DNA of 64,000 bases from Fenollaria sporofastidiosus (GCF_943169635.2 NZ_OW968186.1:1550001-1614000); one strand, 5' to 3'; positions 34,023 to 43,562 are shown, counted from the stretch's first letter. Made by a program: numbers and translations. The notes: a model not told the origin generated them from the letters alone.

Positions 34023-34748
34023 ATGCAAGAAATTATCGAACTGAAAAATTTAAAGAAAGCATTTAAGATCGGTAAAGAAAGTCTTCTTGTACTTAAAGGC
34101 ATTAACTTGACTCTCTATAAGGAGCAAGCGATATGTATTGTTGGACCATCCGGTTCAGGTAAATCTACTCTATTGAATATGATGGCTGGACTCGAAAAGC
34201 CATCTTCGGGTGAAATAATTGTCGGCGGCATACACATTGAGAATCTTAATGAAGATGACCTAACAAAGTTTAGACAGCTAAACATTGGTTTTGTGTTTCA
34301 GTCGTATAACCTCATCCCTACCCTAACCGCACTTGAAAATGTAGGTTTAGGTTTAATATTTAAAGGCATATCTAAGAAAGAAAGAGATGAGCGTAGTGCT
34401 TATCTACTTGAAAAGGTAGGCCTAAAAGATAGAATGAAGCACAAACCAAGCGAGATGAGTGGTGGTCAGCAGCAAAGAGTAAGTATAGCTAGAGCTTTTG
34501 TAAACAAACCGAAGATAGTCTTTGCAGACGAACCGACAGGTAACCTTGATACTAAGACTAGTGTCGAGATTATGGAACTAATGACTACTATGACAAAGAA
34601 AGACAAGCAAACGCTTATCATAGTAACTCACGATTTAGAAACAGCAGTCTACTCTGACAGAATCGTTCACGTGCGTGACGGTATGATTGAGAAGGATGAA
34701 ATGAACACAGATAAAAAGGAGGCACAATTAAGTGAAGAAGATATTTAG
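34023..34748 (+). CDS. ABC transporter ATP-binding protein, MacB/LolD type
   Basis: 241 residues; start ATG at 34023 after AAAGGAGG. Walker A GPSGSGKST, Q-loop VFQSYNLIPTLTALENV, signature MSGGQQQRVSIARAF, Walker B VFADEPTGNLD and H-loop VTHD are all present. This subclass pairs with FtsX-like permeases and works on peptides, lipoproteins or drugs at the envelope. Overlaps the next gene by 17 nt. Confidence 0.96.
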   Translation: MQEIIELKNLKKAFKIGKESLLVLKGINLTLYKEQAICIVGPSGSGKSTLLNMMAGLEKPSSGEIIVGGIHIENLNEDDLTKFRQLNIGFVFQSYNLIPTLTALENVGLGLIFKGISKKERDERSAYLLEKVGLKDRMKHKPSEMSGGQQQRVSIARAFVNKPKIVFADEPTGNLDTKTSVEIMELMTTMTKKDKQTLIIVTHDLETAVYSDRIVHVRDGMIEKDEMNTDKKEAQLSEEDI

Positions 34749-36897
34749 CATTTTATTAATTGCTATAATGATAATAAGCACCTTGAGTGTGAATATGTAT
34801 GCAGGTAAACCAAGTGATCCAAGTAAACCTGGTGAAACACCAACACCAACACCAACACCAGCACCAGCTCCTACTCCAGTTGTTGAAGATGATTTATTTT
34901 TGGTGTCAACATCTACTGAAGAAGTGAAACCAGGTGATGAGACTACAATATACTTTGAACAAGATAATCCTGGTTACCGTAGATATTATAATTTTGCTGG
35001 CAATTATGAGATTTACTCAGTAAGAGCAACAAGCGATAGTCCTAATAACTGCTACGTTATTAATTCATACGGCGGGATCAATGGTGCCGAGGTAAGAGTC
35101 AGAATTCCTGAAAATGCCGAAGCAGGTACTTACAGAATCAGCCTTGTAGGTAAAGCAAAGCGTAGAGGCGACGATACTGCTTCACCTGTTAAAGTTGAGG
35201 GTGAAGCTTATATAAGAGTTAAGGAGGGCAGCCAAAGAAAGGCACAACTAAAGATTAACAGAGTTGATATCTTGCCAGATAATAACGTTGCCCCTGGTGG
35301 ATCTTTAGCAGTTGGCTTTGAAATTGAAAATATTTCTGATATCTTAGCAAGAAACGTTGAACTAAATATCTCAGGTCTTGCAGAAGCAGGCCTTGCATTA
35401 AGAAACGGAACTACTACTCAAAAAGTTAGAAGCATTGAAGCAGGTAAGAAAACATATATTTATTATGAAATGAACGTCTCTAACACAGCAAAGTTTGGTT
35501 CATACGAACTAAAAACTGCTCTTAGCTATGAGAGTGAATTTAATAAAGAGACTATAAAAGAAGATACTTCTGTCTTTGTTAATATTGGTGGCGACGCTTC
35601 ACAAAGCTCACAGCTAATCATACAAGACTTAAAGTTCCCTTCTGCAACTCTTGGAGTAAATAACACATTCGAAGTAAGCTTTAAGCTTAGAAACCAAGGT
35701 CAATCCGTTGCAAAGAGGATCAGAGCTACTGCTAAGAGCGAAGACCCAACAGGTGTTGTTTCAAGAACCGTTTCTGAAATACTTGTTAGAGACCTAGCTC
35801 CTGGCGAGGAGGAAACAGTTAGCTACAAATTCTTTACAACAAAGGGCGGAGCTACAAAGAACTACCCTATCAACATCAAGATTGAATACTTTGATGACTT
35901 CACCGATACAAAAGAGCCAAAGACTGTTGAACAAATTGCTGGAGTTTTCCTAAACAATCCAGACAATGCTGGCGATGGCAAGGACGCAAAGAAGTCAACA
36001 CCAAAGTTAATCATAGACAAGTATGAATTCACTCCAAAGCTTCCACTTGCTGGAAACGAATTCGAGATGAATCTTTCATTCTACAACACAAACGCTAAAA
36101 AGGCTGTTAAGAATATTAAGATAGACTTAACAAGCCAAGACACAAGTAAAAGCGATTCAAACACAGCTGGCTCATCTGTTTTCACACCAGTTGACAGCTC
36201 AAATACATTCTATATAGGAAGAATACCTCCAAATGGCAAGGTTGAAAAGACTATAAAGATGTTTGTTGTTCCAGATGCAACAGCTAAAACTTACAATATA
36301 ACAGCTAACTTTGAATATGAAGATGACGAAAATAACGAATATAAATCAAGTGAAAATATCGGTGTACCAGTATATCAAGAGTCAAAGCTTGATATAGACC
36401 CAATAAACTATCAAACAAACGCTATGGTAGGCGACAACATCCCTATCACTTGTAACTTCTACAACACTGGTAAGGTTACTCTATATAACTTCAAGGTAAC
36501 TTTAACAGCTGACAACGCAACAGTTAATAACGGCACATACTACATCGGTAACTTCAACCCAGGCGGACAAGATGTTTATGAAGGCACCATCATGCCAAAT
36601 GAAGCTGGTGAGTTAAAGGCTAAGGTTAAATTTACTTACGAAGACTCAACAGGCGAAGTTAAGGAAAAGGAAGAAGAGCTTAACATAACAGTAGAAGAAG
36701 CTCCACCAATGGATCCTAACGCTGGACCAGACGGTATGCCAATGCCAGATGGAGCTATGGGAGAGACTCCTTGGTTTAAGAAGCCACTATTCTATATTCC
36801 AGTAGCTTTAATAATCTTAGGAGCTATAGGCTTTGTAGTATTTAAAAAGCTTAAAAACAAAAAGAAAGAAAAGGATTTGAATATAGATGAAAACTAA
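34732..36897 (+). CDS. Membrane-anchored CARDB/COG1361-like extracytoplasmic protein
   Basis: 721 residues, GTG start at 34732 with GGAGG 9 nt upstream. Signal peptide to about residue 24 (VNMYA), a Thr/Pro linker, about four repeated beta-sandwich units of the CARDB/COG1361 kind (LPDNNVAPGGSLAVGFEIEN, PSATLGVNNTFEVSFKLRNQ, FTPKLPLAGNEFEMNLSFYN, YQTNAMVGDNIPITCNFYNT), then a C-terminal TM helix (about 688-708) and a basic tail KKLKNKKKEK. It projects outside the cell, sandwiched between the ABC ATPase and permease genes, in the position where MacA-like adaptors occur. The role in transport is inferred. Confidence 0.9.
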   Translation: MKKIFSILLIAIMIISTLSVNMYAGKPSDPSKPGETPTPTPTPAPAPTPVVEDDLFLVSTSTEEVKPGDETTIYFEQDNPGYRRYYNFAGNYEIYSVRATSDSPNNCYVINSYGGINGAEVRVRIPENAEAGTYRISLVGKAKRRGDDTASPVKVEGEAYIRVKEGSQRKAQLKINRVDILPDNNVAPGGSLAVGFEIENISDILARNVELNISGLAEAGLALRNGTTTQKVRSIEAGKKTYIYYEMNVSNTAKFGSYELKTALSYESEFNKETIKEDTSVFVNIGGDASQSSQLIIQDLKFPSATLGVNNTFEVSFKLRNQGQSVAKRIRATAKSEDPTGVVSRTVSEILVRDLAPGEEETVSYKFFTTKGGATKNYPINIKIEYFDDFTDTKEPKTVEQIAGVFLNNPDNAGDGKDAKKSTPKLIIDKYEFTPKLPLAGNEFEMNLSFYNTNAKKAVKNIKIDLTSQDTSKSDSNTAGSSVFTPVDSSNTFYIGRIPPNGKVEKTIKMFVVPDATAKTYNITANFEYEDDENNEYKSSENIGVPVYQESKLDIDPINYQTNAMVGDNIPITCNFYNTGKVTLYNFKVTLTADNATVNNGTYYIGNFNPGGQDVYEGTIMPNEAGELKAKVKFTYEDSTGEVKEKEEELNITVEEAPPMDPNAGPDGMPMPDGAMGETPWFKKPLFYIPVALIILGAIGFVVFKKLKNKKKEKDLNIDEN

Positions 36898-38296
36898 AGA
36901 TCTAATATTGATGAGTTTGAGAAATCTTAATAGACGTAAATTAAGAACATTCTTAACAGTATTAGGTGTAGTTATAGGCTCAATATCCATCATCATGATG
37001 ATATCCTTAGGCTTTGGTATGACAGACTCAACTAGAAAGCAACTTGCTGCAGCAGGTTCGTTAACCCAAATCGACATCTACCCTGCCAATAGATATGGTG
37101 GCGATATGGATGAAGATGGCAAAAAGAAGCCAAAGACTGATAAGGTCGCAAAGCTTGATGATGCTACTGTCGAGATGCTTAAAAAAATTCCTCATGTAGA
37201 TGCAGTTTTAGCTACTGAGCAGTTTTCAGCACAAATTAATGTCAAGAACCTACAAGGTTACGCTACTATCTTAGGTGTTGATCCTAGAGAGTATGCAAAG
37301 TTCGACATAAAGCTAGATAGCGGTAGACTTCTACAAGAGGGCGATATGAACCAAGTTGTTATGGGTAGAGACGTTCTTAGATGGCTAAGCAATCCGCAAA
37401 GGCCTCGTATGAATGGACCATCAAAAGATGAAGAAAGAGATCCTCTTACAACTAAGATGTTTCTTACTTTAGACACAGGTGGCAGCTACGACCCAGAAGG
37501 TCAAAGTGACGAGCCTAACAAACCTAAGCAAAAATACCCAATAGAAGCTGTTGGTGTATTTAGAGATGACGACTATGAAAATAATTATTACATCGTAATG
37601 CCGATAGAATACCTTAGAAAAATAAAAAAGGATGCCAAAAAATTACAATCTGGTGCCAATCAAAATATGTATGGCGGATATATGATGGGCGGTCGTGATG
37701 ACAAAGAGAACAAATACAACAACATTAAGGTTAAGGTAGACAATTTTGACAATGTTCAAAAAGTTCAAGAGCAAATCGAAGCGATGGGACTTAAGCCTCA
37801 CTCGCTTAACGATATCTTAGTCGAAATCAATAACTCATCTAAAACACAAAGACTAATACTTGGCGGCATCGGTGCCGTATCATTACTAGTCGCAGCCATA
37901 GGTATCTCGAACACCATGGTTATGAGTATATATGAAAGAACAAAAGAGATTGGTGTCATGAAGGTTATAGGTGCGAGTGTCTCTGATATAAAGATGATGT
38001 TCCTTACAGAATCAGCCTTCATAGGTCTACTTGGCGGTCTCGCAGGTATAGTCCTCAGCTACTTGATAAGTGCCCTAATTAACTACTTGGGCGTAAAGTA
38101 TGGCTTTGCAGGTAATATGTCAGGAGGAGGCTTCTCACCAGACTTTGATCCATCTCAATTAAAGATGTCAATCATACCTGTATGGCTTGCACTAGCATCC
38201 CTTGTCTTCTCAGCACTCATAGGTATAGTATCAGGTTACTTCCCTGCTAAGAAAGCAACTAAGCTAAGTGCACTTGAAGCGATGAGACAAAACTAA
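36887..38296 (+). CDS. MacB/FtsX-family ABC permease
   Basis: 469 residues. N-terminal LRNLNRRKLRTFLTVLGVVIGSISIIMM is the MacB_PCD start (TM1). A large extracytoplasmic domain (about 50-315) carries Met/Gly-rich MYGGYMMGGRDDK. Three C-terminal TMs follow: LILGGIGAVSLLVAAIGISNTMVMS with YERTKEIGVMKVIGAS, then IGLLGGLAGIVLSYLISALI and the last at about 430-455 ending SGYFPAKKATKLSALEAMR. Third gene of the operon, 11-nt overlap with the CARDB protein. Confidence 0.94.
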   Translation: MKTKDLILMSLRNLNRRKLRTFLTVLGVVIGSISIIMMISLGFGMTDSTRKQLAAAGSLTQIDIYPANRYGGDMDEDGKKKPKTDKVAKLDDATVEMLKKIPHVDAVLATEQFSAQINVKNLQGYATILGVDPREYAKFDIKLDSGRLLQEGDMNQVVMGRDVLRWLSNPQRPRMNGPSKDEERDPLTTKMFLTLDTGGSYDPEGQSDEPNKPKQKYPIEAVGVFRDDDYENNYYIVMPIEYLRKIKKDAKKLQSGANQNMYGGYMMGGRDDKENKYNNIKVKVDNFDNVQKVQEQIEAMGLKPHSLNDILVEINNSSKTQRLILGGIGAVSLLVAAIGISNTMVMSIYERTKEIGVMKVIGASVSDIKMMFLTESAFIGLLGGLAGIVLSYLISALINYLGVKYGFAGNMSGGGFSPDFDPSQLKMSIIPVWLALASLVFSALIGIVSGYFPAKKATKLSALEAMRQN

Positions 38297-38306
38297 ATAT
38301 ATATTA

Positions 38307-38341
38307 AGAGTGAGCAAAATATACCTGCTCACTCTTTTTTT
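38307..38341 (+). terminator. Terminator of ABC exporter operon
   Basis: AGAGTGAGCA / TGCTCACTCT 10-bp stem with a 9-nt loop, followed by TTTTTT. Confidence 0.92.
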
Positions 38342-38371
38342 GTGTAGTTCCTATATAAATTTATTGCTACA

Positions 38372-38406
38372 AACAAAATAGCGATGAACTTCTAGATGTC
38401 CATCGC
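38372..38406 (-). terminator. Probable terminator of the phosphodiester glycosidase-like gene
   Basis: GCGATG / CATCGC stem (38381-38406) followed by TATTTTGTTTG on the minus strand. Confidence 0.6.
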
Positions 38407-38428
38407 CATATACATTATGCAAATTAAA

Positions 38429-39562
38429 TTATTTAGCCGGCTTAACTTGGTCTCTAATGACTAAGACTGTGTTAAGTGCTCTACCTGCTTTTCTTAGATA
38501 CTTACCGTTTGCATACATAGCACTTGATGCTCCTCCATCAAGGTTAAATGCATCAGTACAGCCAAGGTCTTGCATTATACCTGCAACTTGGCCCATAGTA
38601 CCTGATGTTGTAGCTAAAACCAACTGTCCGTTCTTATTTATACCTATAAGGCTTCTTGCGCCTGCTCCCTTTGTCATCTTTGCTTCCATACCAGCTACAT
38701 GCTTTTCATATACAAGTTTGGAGTTTTCTATAAGCATAGGTGATGCTGATATAATTTCGCTAAGTTTAGCAAATGGAACTTTTTCTCCCTTGTAGTCAAA
38801 TGTCTTGTCTTCAACTGTATTACCATCAACTACGTGACTAAGAACTAGTTCAATCTCAACAGTTCTTCCTTCTTTGAATCTATCAGTAACATATGTGTTA
38901 TTACTAAAGTCACTTCCGTAGTAAATAAGGTAGCCGTCCTTAGGCACTGTTAGCTCGCCATTGGCCTTGTAAACCTTCTTTACTGTGTTATTAACCACTT
39001 CTATAGCATAGCCGCCTGTAACTGTAGTAGGAGCGTTTCTGAACGAATTAAATATATATACACCGCTAGTATCTGTTGGCTTAACATTTACATACCAAGC
39101 GTCAAATAGATTAAAATCCATGCTTTGTGTTCCGTTGTTCCACTCGTTTTTTCTCTTGCCATCTAAGTAGCCTTTGTACTTGAATGTTCCGTGCACTATC
39201 TTCGCCTTGTTCTTATCGAATACAATAAGGTTTGCATTAGCGCCTTCCATGTTAATCATTACTCCTCCAGTCATTTGTGTTCCATATGGGAACTTGCCGC
39301 CATTGTATGCTTCAAAGTAATTTGCATTTATGGCTGCCTTCGGTTTATATGAGTTCACAAAATCAGTAAATGCTGCTGTACCAACTTGCTTTCCATTTGG
39401 CTTTGCAACCTTTATTTCAGTTTTTTCATCTAAATCGATAGTCGTAACATTAACACTTTTGCCTCTAAGGTTAACTGTTTTCACTTCAACCTTTGCAAAG
39501 GATGTAACTTGAGATATAAGTAGCATCGCTGCAAAAGCTAGTGCCATAATTTTTTTCTTCAT
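38429..39562 (-). CDS. Secreted phosphodiester glycosidase (NAGPA)-family protein
   Basis: 377 residues, signal peptide ending near SFAKV (about 22). NAGPA-domain elements: KAAINANYFEAYNGGKFPYG (about 75-94), SASPMLIENSKLVYE, GAGARSLIGINKNGQLVLATTSG and CTDAFNLDGGASSAMYANGKY (about 333-353). Homologues include the mammalian uncovering enzyme and bacterial exopolysaccharide-associated proteins; a bacterial role in cleaving phosphodiester-linked sugars is family knowledge, and the substrate here is unknown. Single-gene unit. Confidence 0.9.
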   Translation of the reverse strand: MKKKIMALAFAAMLLISQVTSFAKVEVKTVNLRGKSVNVTTIDLDEKTEIKVAKPNGKQVGTAAFTDFVNSYKPKAAINANYFEAYNGGKFPYGTQMTGGVMINMEGANANLIVFDKNKAKIVHGTFKYKGYLDGKRKNEWNNGTQSMDFNLFDAWYVNVKPTDTSGVYIFNSFRNAPTTVTGGYAIEVVNNTVKKVYKANGELTVPKDGYLIYYGSDFSNNTYVTDRFKEGRTVEIELVLSHVVDGNTVEDKTFDYKGEKVPFAKLSEIISASPMLIENSKLVYEKHVAGMEAKMTKGAGARSLIGINKNGQLVLATTSGTMGQVAGIMQDLGCTDAFNLDGGASSAMYANGKYLRKAGRALNTVLVIRDQVKPAK

Positions 39563-39593
39563 AATATCTACCTCACTTTATATTATTTATTAT

Positions 39594-39622
39594 ATTATAT
39601 AAGAAAGAAAAAATAATTGCAA
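39594..39622 (-). promoter_or_regulatory. Promoter of phosphodiester glycosidase-like gene
   Basis: TTGCAA (39617-39622), 17 bp, TATAAT (39594-39599). Confidence 0.75.
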
Positions 39623-39651
39623 GTAAAAAGCCAAGATTCATCTCTTGGCTT
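39621..39651 (-). terminator. Terminator of the ECF-coaX-dusB operon
   Basis: AAGCCAAGA-gatgaa-TCTTGGCTT (39628-39651) followed by TTTACTT. It begins at the dusB stop codon. Confidence 0.85.
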
Positions 39652-40634
39652 TAATTATATTCTTTATTGCCTTTTAAATACTCTCTATACTTAAGTAGCA
39701 CATCATGTATCTCGTCAAAGCTCTTGCTCTCGCAGATGGCGTTCTTTACCTTCGCCGCATTCCTTAAACCCTTAATGTACTGCAAGAGCTGCTTCTTCAT
39801 ATTGTTTTTTAGTAGCTCCTTTGGATATAGTTCTAAATCAAGGTCCATGTGCCTTAGTGCGACGTCTATCTTTTGATATTCTTCCGAGGTATACTCTTCG
39901 CCCCTTAGGTAGCTTTCAATCTCTTTAAATAAGAATGGATTTGCGAGCGCGCCTCTGCCTATTGCGACTCCACTTGCCCCTGTCACTTCAAGTATCTTCT
40001 TGTAATCATCAAGGCTCGTAACATCACCATTAGCAATGACAGGTATCTTGACTGCGTCCACAACTTTTTTGATGTAGTCCCAGTTTGCGCATCCTGTGTA
40101 GAAGGCCTCTCTCGTCCTTCCGTGAACCGTGATTGCGTCTGCTCCTGCTTCTTCTATAGCCTTAGCGTTCTCTACGCCATTTAAGTGCTCATCGTCCCAG
40201 CCTATACGTATCTTAACTGTGATGGGCTTAGTCGAGGCGCTCTTTGCAGCCTTGACCACCTTATATACTTTCTCTGTGTCTTTTAAAAGAGCACTGCCGT
40301 CACCATTCTTTGTAATCTTTGGCATAGGGCAGCCCATATTAATGTCGATGATATCCATGTCCATAGCGTTTAAGTAATCTTCTATAGCTCTTTTGTAGTC
40401 ATCTTCATCGCTTCCAAATATCTGCACCGCGTATATAGCCTCGTCCTTTATCCTCTTTGTTAGATCTAAGGTCTTCTTGTCATCGTGAATTATGCCCTTG
40501 ACGTTTACCATCTCAGAGACCGTCATACCTGCTCCAAGCTCGCAGGCTATGTGCCTAAAGGCGTAGTCTGTAAAGCCTGCCATAGGCGCTAGTACAAGGC
40601 CGTTTTTTATCTCATAGTTTGCAATCTTAAGCAT
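39651..40634 (-). CDS. dusB: tRNA-dihydrouridine synthase
   Basis: 327 residues. FMN-binding TIM barrel: LAPMAGFTDYAFRHIACELGA, IDINMGCPMPKITKNGDGSALL (about 96-117, catalytic Cys in MGCP), VKIRIGWDDEHLNG, ITVHGRTREAFYTGCANW, PVIANGDVTSLDD and GVAIGRGALANPF. Reduces uridines in tRNA D loops. Overlaps coaX by 8 nt; dusB lies downstream of coaX in B. subtilis too. Confidence 0.95.
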   Translation of the reverse strand: MLKIANYEIKNGLVLAPMAGFTDYAFRHIACELGAGMTVSEMVNVKGIIHDDKKTLDLTKRIKDEAIYAVQIFGSDEDDYKRAIEDYLNAMDMDIIDINMGCPMPKITKNGDGSALLKDTEKVYKVVKAAKSASTKPITVKIRIGWDDEHLNGVENAKAIEEAGADAITVHGRTREAFYTGCANWDYIKKVVDAVKIPVIANGDVTSLDDYKKILEVTGASGVAIGRGALANPFLFKEIESYLRGEEYTSEEYQKIDVALRHMDLDLELYPKELLKNNMKKQLLQYIKGLRNAAKVKNAICESKSFDEIHDVLLKYREYLKGNKEYN

Positions 40635-41403
40635 GATTCATCTTATAAATTTCATATAAACCTAATAATGTTAGGTTTGGCTCGATTAGGTTCACATAAT
40701 CACTGTACTTGGCAACTTTCTCTGCAAGTCCGCCTGTTGCGACTATCAAAACCTCTTCCTTAGTCTTGTTTATCTCTTCCAAAATCTTCTTTATAATGTA
40801 GTCCATCTCACCTATCTTTGAGTTCATAATACCGCTTTTGATGCTCTCAACAGTGTTCTTACCAAGCACGTGCTCAGGCATTTCAAGCTCAACTCGTGGA
40901 AGCTTCGATGTCCTCTCTGATAAAGCATCCATCGATATCTTAAAGCCAGGTGTGATAACTCCGCCAAGGTAGTCGCCCTTTTCGTTTAAGTAGTGGTATG
41001 TGTTTGCTGTGCCAAGATCTATGACTATGGCTGGCTTACTAGTGATGGCTCTTACGGCAACAGAGTTTACGATATTGTCAGAGCCTACTTCCTTTGGATT
41101 ATCCATAACGATGTTGATCTTTGTCTTTAGGTTCTTGCCTACAAGCTCTGCATCTACACCAAAATATTTTTTAATTGAATCAATAAGTGGACCTGTCACA
41201 GGCGGAACAACCGATGAGATTATGGCTGCGTTTACTTCCTTTGCATCAACTTTGGCAAAGTTCAAAAAGTCGTGGAATATAATGCCATACTCGTCCAAAG
41301 TTTTATCCTTATCTGTCGATAGTCTAAAGCTTTCTATCATATTGTTATCGTCGAACAAGCCTAAAACTATGTTAGTGTTGCCGACATCCATTGCTAATAG
41401 CAT
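40627..41403 (-). CDS. coaX: Pantothenate kinase, type III
   Basis: 258 residues. MLLAMDVGNTNIVLGLFDD is the ASKHA phosphate-binding motif. SDNIVNSVAVRAI, VIDLGTANTYHYLNEKGDYLGGVITPGF split at about 129-157 and ATGGLAEKVAKYSD are CoaX signatures. First step of CoA synthesis. The gene is 2 nt downstream of an ECF-type transporter gene, suggesting that gene imports pantothenate. Confidence 0.95.
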   Translation of the reverse strand: MLLAMDVGNTNIVLGLFDDNNMIESFRLSTDKDKTLDEYGIIFHDFLNFAKVDAKEVNAAIISSVVPPVTGPLIDSIKKYFGVDAELVGKNLKTKINIVMDNPKEVGSDNIVNSVAVRAITSKPAIVIDLGTANTYHYLNEKGDYLGGVITPGFKISMDALSERTSKLPRVELEMPEHVLGKNTVESIKSGIMNSKIGEMDYIIKKILEEINKTKEEVLIVATGGLAEKVAKYSDYVNLIEPNLTLLGLYEIYKMNHA

Positions 41404-41405
41404 AA

Positions 41406-42158
41406 TTATCTCCTCTCAACTGATAATACTCTTGAAGCTATAACCGTAACAGCGACTATGGATATGATGAGTTCAGGTATTGCGTTTGTAGTTGCGATAG
41501 CGAGTATGTAGCCCTTCGCAGCACCTGCCTCAAGTCCAAGCGCTCCCTCTATAAAGCTTCCATAAATTAAGTACATAAAGGACAAGACTAGTCCTGTGTT
41601 TGCTATAGTACCAACGAAGGCTGGAACAACTATGTCAAGTCTGTACTTCTTAGAGCCCATCATGATAAATGCGATTATCATAAGTGTAATTACTAAAAAT
41701 CCAAGATTTACTACTTTTACTAGCATTTTAATATCGGGACTTCCTATATTTAGAAGAAGCCACCTTAAGTAGTAGATGAATATCAGTGCAAATACCCCAA
41801 GTGTGATGATCTTGTTTGTCCTTTCTTCTCTTTTGCTCATAAACTTAAAGACTAAGCCCGACAAAAGACCTATAAGTACTCTTGGCACAACCGCTATCAC
41901 GGGGTTAAGAAAAACCAAAGATATAGGATTTGGCTTAAGTACTGCGTTGATGATGCTTGTTATACCAAAGACAAAACCGACTATGGCCCCAATAAGTGGA
42001 CCTTCTAGTATGCCTGCAAGTATAACAGGTATATGTAGTGTTGTTGCATTCGTAAAGCCGACTGGCACAAAGCCTATAGGCGTAAATGCAAATAGTAGTA
42101 CTATAGCTATGTAGATAGCTGCGAAAGCGATGCGTTTCGAGTTCTTGCTCGTATTCAT
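41406..42158 (-). CDS. ECF transporter S component, possibly for pantothenate
   Basis: 250 residues, ATG at 42158 with GGAGG 7 nt before it; a longer frame of 271 residues lacks SD support. About six TM helices. The N-terminal half FTPIGFVPVGFTNATTLHIPVILAGILEGPLIGAIVGFVFG in two parts (about 26-66) is typical of folate/pantothenate-type S components of energy-coupling-factor importers. Pantothenate specificity is inferred from coaX 2 nt downstream; no EcfA/T genes are in the window. Confidence 0.82.
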   Translation of the reverse strand: MNTSKNSKRIAFAAIYIAIVLLFAFTPIGFVPVGFTNATTLHIPVILAGILEGPLIGAIVGFVFGITSIINAVLKPNPISLVFLNPVIAVVPRVLIGLLSGLVFKFMSKREERTNKIITLGVFALIFIYYLRWLLLNIGSPDIKMLVKVVNLGFLVITLMIIAFIMMGSKKYRLDIVVPAFVGTIANTGLVLSFMYLIYGSFIEGALGLEAGAAKGYILAIATTNAIPELIISIVAVTVIASRVLSVERR

Positions 42159-42209
42159 AATATTACCTCCATTCCGGTTCACTAAGGATACCGTTTGTTT
42201 ACGATAAAT

Positions 42210-42239
42210 ATTATAGCACAAAACTCTCTATCATTACAA
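42210..42239 (-). promoter_or_regulatory. Promoter of ECF-coaX-dusB operon
   Basis: TTGTAA (42234-42239), 18 bp, TGCTATAAT extended -10 (TATAAT 42210-42215). Confidence 0.7.
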
Positions 42240-42249
42240 TGTTTATGGA

Positions 42250-42279
42250 TAAAAAATAAGCAGCCATACAAGACTGCTT
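42250..42279 (-). terminator. Terminator of DUF819 gene
   Basis: AAGCAG / CTGCTT stem (42258-42279) followed by ATTTTTTATCC on the minus strand. Confidence 0.7.
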
Positions 42280-42292
42280 AAAGTGAAAATAT

Positions 42293-43501
42293 TTACTTAA
42301 GTATAGTTCCGACTATAATGCCGTACCAGTTACCTAGGACATAACCTAGTGTGCCTACTAGTAGCGCAGGAGCAATAAGACAATCCCAAGACTTAGATAC
42401 CGCCATGGCAGCTGCTGTAGTTGGACCACCAACATTGGCGTTTGACGCGATGATGATCTCTTCTATGGAGAACTTAAATAGCTTTCCAAAGATAAGAGAT
42501 ATGATTAGGTTAACTAGGACTATAATCGCTGCTAATAATAAGAGCAGTGGCGACTTTTCTATGATTAACTTTAGTGAGGCAGGCGCACCTATCACCGCAA
42601 AGAATAAATATATAAGGAAGCTGCCTATCTCTTGACTGCCGCTCATGCGTTCAAAGTAGGAGCTAAAGACTGATGAAGCTAGCATGGTCATAGTTGTCAT
42701 GATGAGGTACTTGTTAGAAAGCAAGGCATTTACTAGCTGCATAAAGACAGTGGACTTTGGCACAAGGTATGAAAAATATCTTGCTATAGCGTCTGAGAGA
42801 GTAACTATGAAGAAGGCTGTCGCTATAACCTTAGCGATGTCTAGAAGCGAGATCTCCTTTGCCTTCCAAAACTGCGCCGCCTTTGTCTTAGTCTCATCGC
42901 TCTTTTCTCTCTCAAGGCCATCGATATATGGATGAGTGAAGCGCTTATATATAAAATTTATACTTGGCAAGGCTATGAGCACAAAGAAGTATAAAGCCAT
43001 GAGCAAGTTGTCTGCAACGAGTGCCGCGCTCGTTATGGACTGATCGACTTTATAGTTATCCGCCATCGCAACAAAGTTCACGCTGCCACCTGTGTATGTG
43101 CCGGTAAACATCGGCATAATCTTCGCAAGATCTTTTATTTGGCCACGCAAGATGTAGAAGGCTATGAAGGATCCTAGTAAGGTGCCGATAGAGCTTATTA
43201 TATAGATGAAAAATAGTCTACCTGAGTCCTTCGCTATCTTCTTAATATTTGCTTTGAATAATAGCATAGGTACTGCTAAAGGAACGACATAGTTCCAAAC
43301 CGAATCATATACAGCTGCCTTTGTAGGTATGATGTTTAAGTTTGACAGTATAAGTGTTGTAAAGATTGAGATTATGCAAGCTGTTACTTTGTTTGCCCAC
43401 TTGTACTTTTGCTCTAAATATATAGCTAGGGCCGCAGTACACGATAGTACCGTCCACAGAGCCCATGTGTTGTCTTGTGATATTAATGTTGTACTAAACA
43501 T
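42293..43501 (-). CDS. DUF819 family membrane protein
   Basis: 402 residues with about eleven hydrophobic segments. WNYVVPLAVPMLLFKANIKKI and FTGTYTGGSVNFVAMADNY (about 135-153), then NANVGGPTTAAAMAVSKSWDCLIAPALLVGTLGYVLGN in two parts at the C-terminus, are characteristic of DUF819 (YjcL-like) proteins. Probably a transporter of unknown substrate. Own promoter and terminator. Confidence 0.9.
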   Translation of the reverse strand: MFSTTLISQDNTWALWTVLSCTAALAIYLEQKYKWANKVTACIISIFTTLILSNLNIIPTKAAVYDSVWNYVVPLAVPMLLFKANIKKIAKDSGRLFFIYIISSIGTLLGSFIAFYILRGQIKDLAKIMPMFTGTYTGGSVNFVAMADNYKVDQSITSAALVADNLLMALYFFVLIALPSINFIYKRFTHPYIDGLEREKSDETKTKAAQFWKAKEISLLDIAKVIATAFFIVTLSDAIARYFSYLVPKSTVFMQLVNALLSNKYLIMTTMTMLASSVFSSYFERMSGSQEIGSFLIYLFFAVIGAPASLKLIIEKSPLLLLLAAIIVLVNLIISLIFGKLFKFSIEEIIIASNANVGGPTTAAAMAVSKSWDCLIAPALLVGTLGYVLGNWYGIIVGTILK

Positions 43502-43533
43502 ATATTAACTCCTTAAAATAAATTACAAGACTT

Positions 43534-43562
43534 AGTATAACACGAAGTTTTAATTTTTACAA
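43534..43562 (-). promoter_or_regulatory. Promoter of DUF819 gene
   Basis: TTGTAA (43557-43562), 17 bp, TATACT (43534-43539); AAGGAG precedes the ATG. Confidence 0.72.
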
